This document shows positions 58,328-64,000 of a DNA stretch of 64,000 nucleotides, piece after piece. The stretch lies in NCBI GenBank assembly GCA_013350335.1, contig CM023534.1, forward strand, positions 1,798,001-1,862,000, given 5' to 3'. Position 1 is the stretch's first letter, and each line of letters begins with the position of its first letter. The notes beneath the pieces are model-generated. The model was given only the letters and a program-made list of their open reading frames with translations. It ran no database searches and was not told the origin of the DNA. The DNA comes from Chimonanthus salicifolius. Its lineage: Eukaryota > Streptophyta > Magnoliopsida > Laurales > Calycanthaceae. Both the position numbers and the translations under genes were made by a program.

Positions 58328-58735
58328 CTTCCTTAAATAGATTTCCTCCTTTTCTAATCTTCTTTCTTGGAATTTAATCTGCCTTAAATAGAACCAAGCA
58401 TAGATTAATTCAAAGATTGGTATTGAATACCCTCAATCCTTATCTTGGAATATAATCTGCCTTAAATAGATTCCTCCTCAACCCGCACGGGTGTAGCTTA
58501 GTTGGCTTGAGCTTCTATGAATAGGGAGAGGGAGGGAATATCTTCCTTGAATAGATTTCCTCCTCTTCTTATCTTAATCTGCCTTAAATAGAACCTAGCA
58601 TAAAGTAATCCAAAGATTGGTAATGAATACCCTCCAACCCTTATCTTGGAATATAATCTGCTTGAATAGATTTCCTTCTCAACCTGCACGGGTGTAGTTC
58701 AATTGGCTTGAGCTTCTAGGAATGGGCTAGAGGTT
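58325..58735 (+). repeat. Diverged tandem repeat, ~190-bp unit
   Basis: Blocks beginning CTTGGAATTTAATCTGCC recur near 58365, 58444 and 58645, and CACGGGTGTAGCTTAGTTGG recurs near 58486 and 58688 with changes. At least two nearly full units plus a partial one. The GTGTAGCTTAGTTGGC word resembles a Pol III A box, but no B box was seen. Confidence 0.7.
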
Positions 58736-58881
58736 TCTTCTCTAAGATCAAGCTGATGGATGATATCTAAAAGTCTTCTGGTTTCACTTTCCAAACTTTT
58801 GCAATATTGAGTTTGCCAGTCAACAACCTTGGGTTTGACAAAGTAGAGCTTTTGCAACAGTATAAGTCCATTGAAACTTTG

Positions 58882-59895
58882 TGATGTAGAACAGATAGCC
58901 GACGTGTTTATGGCGCGATGTGAGCAATAATCGGATAAGAAGCGGGATCCATTGCACCTGATCACGCGTGGACCCTGATGCCATTTTGTTAGCAGTTTTA
59001 TTTTATTTAATTTGTTAGTGTCCAGGCTGAACTTGGGTACCACTGTCAGTTCTAAGCCCAGCCGTTGCGTCCTGGTTAATGAAACCAACGAGAGTCTTAG
59101 TCCCAGTGTTGGTTGAAGTCCTCAGTCAGCGCCTAGGAACAAACCGCCATCATGTTGTTGTTTGAGTAGTTCTAAGCTTTTTTTATATATATAGTATGTA
59201 ATTGAGTGAGAGAAAACAGACTCTCGAATATTAGAAAATCAATACAGAGTGCTTTGGTTTTATCTTCCTCTATTCTTCTCTTCTACTTTCTGCCATTAGT
59301 TGCAGACTTCCAACCGCTGGCCTAGTTCCAGTATCGCCCTATTCAAGCATCTATCTGCCCCTGTTTGCTATTGCAATCTAACATCCAGACCTGCAACCAG
59401 TTTCGTCCTCTTCAACTCCAACTGCCATCACCAACACATTCCTCTATTTTCATATTCGCCCCATTCCAGGTACTGTCTTCCAACAATCGAACCCCTTCTC
59501 TACTCCTCATCTTCCTCTCTTCTCTCTTCATCTTCCCTCTTCCCGCATTTCCCCCTTTCGATCTGCCTTCTTTCTCCACCATTCACGACCGGGTACTCTC
59601 CAAGTTCTTCCCTGCCGCCGGTGTACCCGTCTGAGAACCCCCTTCGCCTATTTCCAGTGCCTGCACAGAGACCAGTCAGACCACTGGCTATAGTTTCCAT
59701 TAAACCCAACATCATTTCCCTATTTCCATCCCCTTTCTCATTCAACCTGTTCTCAAACTGTTCTGTGACTTATTCCTGAGAACCCACAAATCAGCCAGCT
59801 CATCATCCGTTTGACCCTACCAGTCCCTGTTTGACCCGAGATTTTCGGATTCGACTCCCCCCCTCTCTTAAACCCACACCGCTTCCATTATGTCA
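58882..59895 (+). repeat. LTR of a partial retrotransposon
   Basis: Begins TGATGTAGAACAGATAGCC and ends CATTATGTCA next to a primer-binding site. Contains TTTTTTATATATATAGTATG (TATA-like, about 59178) and a CT-rich leader from 59265. The start is approximate. Direction (+) follows from the TATA, leader and primer-binding site order. Confidence 0.6.
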
Positions 59896-59904
59896 AGTGG
59901 TATC

Positions 59905-60432
59905 TTATGGCAAACTAGGTCCGGCGGGTATTGGGGGAGTTCTTAGGGACCATGAGGGCGGTATTCGCGTTGTTTTCTCGGAAGCGGTGGAGATCAAGGA
60001 TTCTAATGAGGCGGAACTTTTTAGTATCAGGAGAGCCTTGACCTTAGATGTGAGCTTAGGGGGAGTTAAATTAGTTATCGAAAGTAATTCTTCCAATGCT
60101 ATAAAATGGGATAGGAGTACGAGGAGACCTCCTTGGAGGTTAATCATAGTTGTTAGGGAGATTAAGGGGCTAACTGCGGGCTTGGAGCTTTCCTTCAATC
60201 ATATTAGTTGAACGGCAAATGACATTGTAGATTTTTTTGCTAAAAATGGCGTTGAAGGACCGAGTTTGGGCGTTCTTCTTTTATAGCATAGTTTTTTGTG
60301 TAGCTGTGGTTTAATTGTTTTTTTGCTTTGTATTTTTGTTTTTCTTTGGCCTAATCCTCGTAGGCCTTTTGTACTTTTTCTTTGCCCTTTTCTTCTCTTA
60401 ATGAATTTCTTCTTTACCGCTAAAAAAAAAAA
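59905..60432 (+). mobile_element. 5'-truncated LINE inserted in the LTR element's primer-binding site
   Basis: Perfect 10-bp target duplication AAGTGGTATC (59895-59904 and 60433-60442). The insert encodes the end of a LINE RNase H domain (PAGIGGVLRDHEGGIRVVFS, then EIKDSNEAELFSIRRAL), a T-rich tail, TAATGAATTTCTTCTTTACC and a 12-13 A tail. It splits TGGTATC from GAGAGCAGG. Confidence 0.88.
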
Positions 60433-60442
60433 AAGTGGTATC

Positions 60443-60701
60443 GAGAGCAGGTCCTCTGTCATACAAAGACAATCTCTATTTTGAGTTCATGATTGAAAGG
60501 CATCCAACAACAGGAATGAATCTGACTCAAAGCCGAGATCCAAGAATTGAAATCTCAGGTCAATGCGTTGCAAGATATGGTCGCCAAGCTTCTCAAGAGA
60601 GAGACAGAGGAAAGAAAATAGAAGACAATTTCAATGATAGAAGGGAAGAGCAACACAACAGAAACATTTCTGAATACCAAAATCCCCTTCCAAAATGGTG
60701 A
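60443..60701 (+). pseudogene. gag-like leader and N-terminal remnant
   Basis: Follows the split primer-binding site. The frame (ERHPTTGMNLTQSRDPRIEI, Lys/Glu/Arg-rich thereafter) ends at a stop at 60699. Position suggests the start of gag, but no conserved gag domain is visible. Confidence 0.4.
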
Positions 60702-61264
60702 CACCCAAGCAATGATTCTTCAAGAGTATCATATCTCATAGGTAGGACAATGATGTCCAATCTATTTGAGTCAGCTAACTCGTTTGGGTCAAAAAAATGA
60801 AAAAGAAAAATTAGGATTATCTTCTACATGTCATCTTTTTTTATGGAATGGCTGCATCCCAATGTCTCCAGGTTGGCCAGAGAGCTATCATCAAAAGTTT
60901 TATCATCCGTTGAAAGATCCCCTTTGACAAGATATTGCAATCTAAGCACTTCAATCTGTAAATAGACCAGAGTGAGAGACTCCCCCAAGTTCTTTGATCA
61001 TAACTACCCATCATTCACCTTTCCCTTCAAAAATTTGTATTTTCCTCCTTTTCCAAATGCCTCAAGCAATGGGTGCCTTAACACCCTCCCAAGCATCTGG
61101 ATACGCATGCAGAGAGTATATGAGGATCGGCTTTCCTTCCATGCAAGGCCAGAGAGTTTGGAATGTTGAAGTAAATAACCAATCACCGGCTTTCAGATAA
61201 TGCAAGAATGTGTATATGTATTGATTCCTAATAATTCTGTACTTCTCAGATAAAGAACGTATGA
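60702..61264. other. Unassigned sequence
   Basis: Probably decayed retrotransposon interior; no domain recognised. Confidence 0.35.
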
Positions 61265-64000
61265 TGTGAATTGTGATGACCCGACCCAGAATAGCGGGTT
61301 AATCGAATCGGGTAAAACCAAAATAGCTAATGGGTCTCTTGATTGTGTTGTGTGAAATTATGTGTTACTTTTCTTTTATTTTTATTGTTTAAAATAAAAT
61401 AAATAAACACACAAAAACCTAGAATTTAATTAATTTAGGTTCTCCAATGCACACACCTATTCTTTAATTAGAAATTTATGAATTTATCCCCTTCGAGTTG
61501 AGATTGAGTTAATAGAAAAATTTAATTATCAAATTAGATATATATGTTATTTTAACATATAGATATATATAAATTTATTTTTAAAATAGGATACTCCAAA
61601 CCGTGTGGGCCCTTGGACCCACACCTCTTTTGCTCAAGTTTCCCTTGCCATGTACGTATATGCTGTTTTTCCCAAAATTAGAAAACAAAACAGGTATTTC
61701 AATGCCTTCCTCCCTCTCTTTCTTATTTCACGGTTTCACAATGGAAACACCCTATCCCTCGGCAATCGCCTTTCCTTTTCCCTTACTGTTTCCTTCTTCT
61801 CCTCTCCTTCCCCAAAACGACAACCTGGTTTTGTATATAATCCTTGCGATGGCAGCCATATCCCTTCCCCTACCTTCGACCTTCTTCAAGCAGCAGCAAG
61901 GCCGAGCATTCTCCATTTTCGTATTGTCCATCTTTCGATCAGCCCTTTGGCGCCTGTGATTCCACTTTATGACAAACAACAAGTAAGTCTCTTCTCTATG
62001 TATCTCTTTTATTTTCTATGGGTATCCCCAAACGAAATTGGAAGTGAGACTGCTCAAGAGTTGGATTTCAAGAAGGAAAACTTTATAATAAGAATGGGAA
62101 GCGCTGATGTATTTGCGGAAACAGAGAGAGTGACTCAGATCTGTCTCCAATTCCTTATCCGTGAACAGTAACCACTCATTCTTTTCCCTAAATCATTCTA
62201 AGTTGAGACTGTTTTTAGGTACAAACCATGCTTATGTATATTTTTATTTCCAAAATTTATTTACTTAGGTGCAGCCCTTCTTCAAACAATTTACCCTTCT
62301 TGTTTACAAATTACTTGTTACCTTATTTAGACGTTTATAGTTTTCAAATACTTTTATCTAAAACTACTTTTTATCACTCTTTCTTGAAGACAATTATAAT
62401 GGTTCTTTTATTCATTTAATTAGTATTTTTAACCAATCCTTCTCTCCAGCGGAGGGGACTAATTACGTATGTATTTGATTTACGGAAAGAGTCATGTACT
62501 TTAGTTATATTAATGAATCTGAGAAGATATTATTCTTTTCCACTTAACTAGTACTATGAATTCTTCCATTGATCCTAATTGAATTTTTGGTTTGACCTAT
62601 TGGGAATTTGTGTTAGTATCTCATACACATGAGTATACTTTTAAACCAAGAGAAAACCAGCCCCTACCTTGGAGTCAATAGGGTTGATAGCAAGAACTGA
62701 TTTCAGTCTCCAAACTGTTTGATTGAGGACTGTCTCTATCTTACCTAAACTAAAACCTTTGACCCAATCCTCTATTCATTGGCTCTACTTTCTATTATGT
62801 AGATGATTTTATCAGAGATGGCTTACATTTGATTGAGTAATTTCTTTTAAATGGATCTTACTTGTGAATTGAGTTCAACTTCCTGTATACTTCAACTTAG
62901 TCAACTTTGTCGTCTTTGAGGTAGAGAGTACTTTGTTGTTCTTTCATAATTTGTTTATTTGGGTTTTATCGGTATTTTTATATCTTGATTTTATTTATGC
63001 TTTGCTTTTATTTTTAAAGGCATATTGTTATCTTTTACTATTGCTATGATGTGATGATGATTTATTTGATATATCTGATATATCTATGTGATTGGGATAT
63101 TATGGTAATGACGTAAGCATGGCCAATGACTAACATCGGTTCTGGATTATTATATAAGTTTTGTATGCCCCGAAGAACCTGGCCGGATCTGTTAAATTGA
63201 TTGAGATCCCATCACATGTGAATTATCTCTATGTTATGTGCACCTTGCTAGTAAAATGTGTATCTATGAGTGTTCTTGGTCACATGGCATAATTGATTGG
63301 GCCTATGAAGCTGTGTGTATACATGATGGGTTTCTATGTGTATTTGAGTTATTAAGTAACTCAGTCTGGGTGAGACTTGTGGATTGATTTGATATGTATG
63401 GAGGTCTATAGTTTGATCGATGTGTGGGCCAATGGTGAGATTGGGAATGTTCCTCGGGTTTGTGATTGAGAACCCTATGTTGGTAGATGTGTGTTGTGTG
63501 GAAGAGTTTGAGACTCATAGGTTGATATGAATATTGTGATATGATCGAGTGGTGTAGACCACATGAAATTGTATGCCATTTATGGAGAATATATCTGATT
63601 ACTAAGATGTCGATTGATGTGTTCGTTGGATTTGGGTTCCACGTGTTGGATTGTAGTGTATAGGCATTATGTGTGAGCGTGATGGGTCACACAATGTATT
63701 CACGTGTGACGTGTTTATGGACGACATCGTGTATCAGATTATTGATTGTGATAAGTGGCTTGTCAGGAAAGATCCCATGTGTGAGATTTGATTAAGAACG
63801 TGATACTTATCTGTTTTCTTGATGGGGAGGGGGGAGGTGTGAGGCCAACAGACCCAAAAATCCTAGTGGGCGGATGATGTGTGGGCGGGTGATGGATGAG
63901 CATTAGGCTACCACATTGGCAGGCTACCTCATTGACAGGTTGCGGGTGAGGGGTGAGGGGTGAGGTTTTTACTAATCCCATATCGAGAGTAGATAAGTGA
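61265..64000. repeat. Possible long LTR running to the window end
   Basis: Starts TGTGATGACCCGACCC, very like the TGTCACGCCCCGACCC start of the solo LTR at 50340. It has no gene-like coding region over 2.7 kb. The right end, orientation and target duplication are not available in the window. Confidence 0.4.

Noticed and set aside
58486..58730. tRNA gene or SINE suggested by GTGTAGCTTAGTTGG
   Set aside because: The A box-like word is present twice as part of a tandem repeat, but no B box, cloverleaf or A tail could be found.
58699..59088. 129-codon minus-strand open frame
   Set aside because: Half of it lies in the LTR starting near 58882 and half in the neighbouring tandem repeat; no family resemblance. 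The 58740-58880 part could be an unknown exon, but nothing supports it.
59300..59779. 159-codon Ser/Pro-rich open frame
   Set aside because: It lies in the CT-rich leader part of an LTR; a second overlapping frame is also open.
1..64000. CRISPR arrays, operons, phage or bacterial islands
   Set aside because: No regular repeat-spacer structure or bacterial gene organisation. Genes are intron-bearing plant nuclear genes.

Overview
This window is nuclear DNA of a flowering plant, probably a non-grass species with a repeat-rich genome. Evidence: plant-type gene families with short exons and long AT-rich introns, a nuclear gene for a plastid ribosomal protein with transit peptide, and many plant transposable elements (copia, L1-type LINE, tRNA-derived SINE, hAT, TRIM). 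A run of 100 N at 1774-1873 marks a scaffold gap of unknown true size. I cannot name the species.

Layout. 1-1.5 kb: C-terminal half of a calcium-dependent protein kinase (+), cut by the window edge and then by the gap. 3.9-17.2 kb: a DUF3475/DUF668 protein of the PSK SIMULATOR 1 type (-). Its first coding intron is about 10.1 kb, uses a GC donor and houses a copia retrotransposon, which itself carries a LINE that carries a SINE scrap. The exons for its C-terminal half are not in the window. 17.3-19.6 kb: AT-rich spacer between two divergent promoters. 19.7-36.5 kb: an eight-exon UTP7/BING4 (WD-repeat, SSU processome) gene (+). Its introns hold several LINE pieces, a G-quadruplex-type run, an LTR-like block and a 3.7-kb decayed hAT transposon, and its last exon carries frame-breaking indels.

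36.5-41.4 kb and 42.5-55.0 kb are gene-poor and rich in mobile DNA: three related hAT-type MITEs packed with ATCGGCCGAT motifs, a textbook 586-bp TRIM, a SINE with poly-A tail, a 2.9-kb solo LTR and tandem duplications. Between them at 41.5-42.0 kb is the intact single-exon gene for plastid ribosomal protein S17 (+). 55.3-57.6 kb: six exons of a NIPA-type magnesium transporter (+), lacking its last exon(s) in this window. From 58 kb to the end: tandem repeats, an LTR whose primer-binding site was split by a LINE insertion, a gag remnant and another long LTR-like stretch.

The five host genes (calcium signalling, growth signalling at the membrane, ribosome biogenesis, plastid translation, Mg2+ transport) share no pathway; this is ordinary eukaryotic gene order. 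The main interest lies in the repeat architecture, the GC-AG intron, the damaged UTP7 exon and the local tandem duplications beside or inside genes. Exon borders were placed by eye from splice signals, phase and family similarity, without transcript data.
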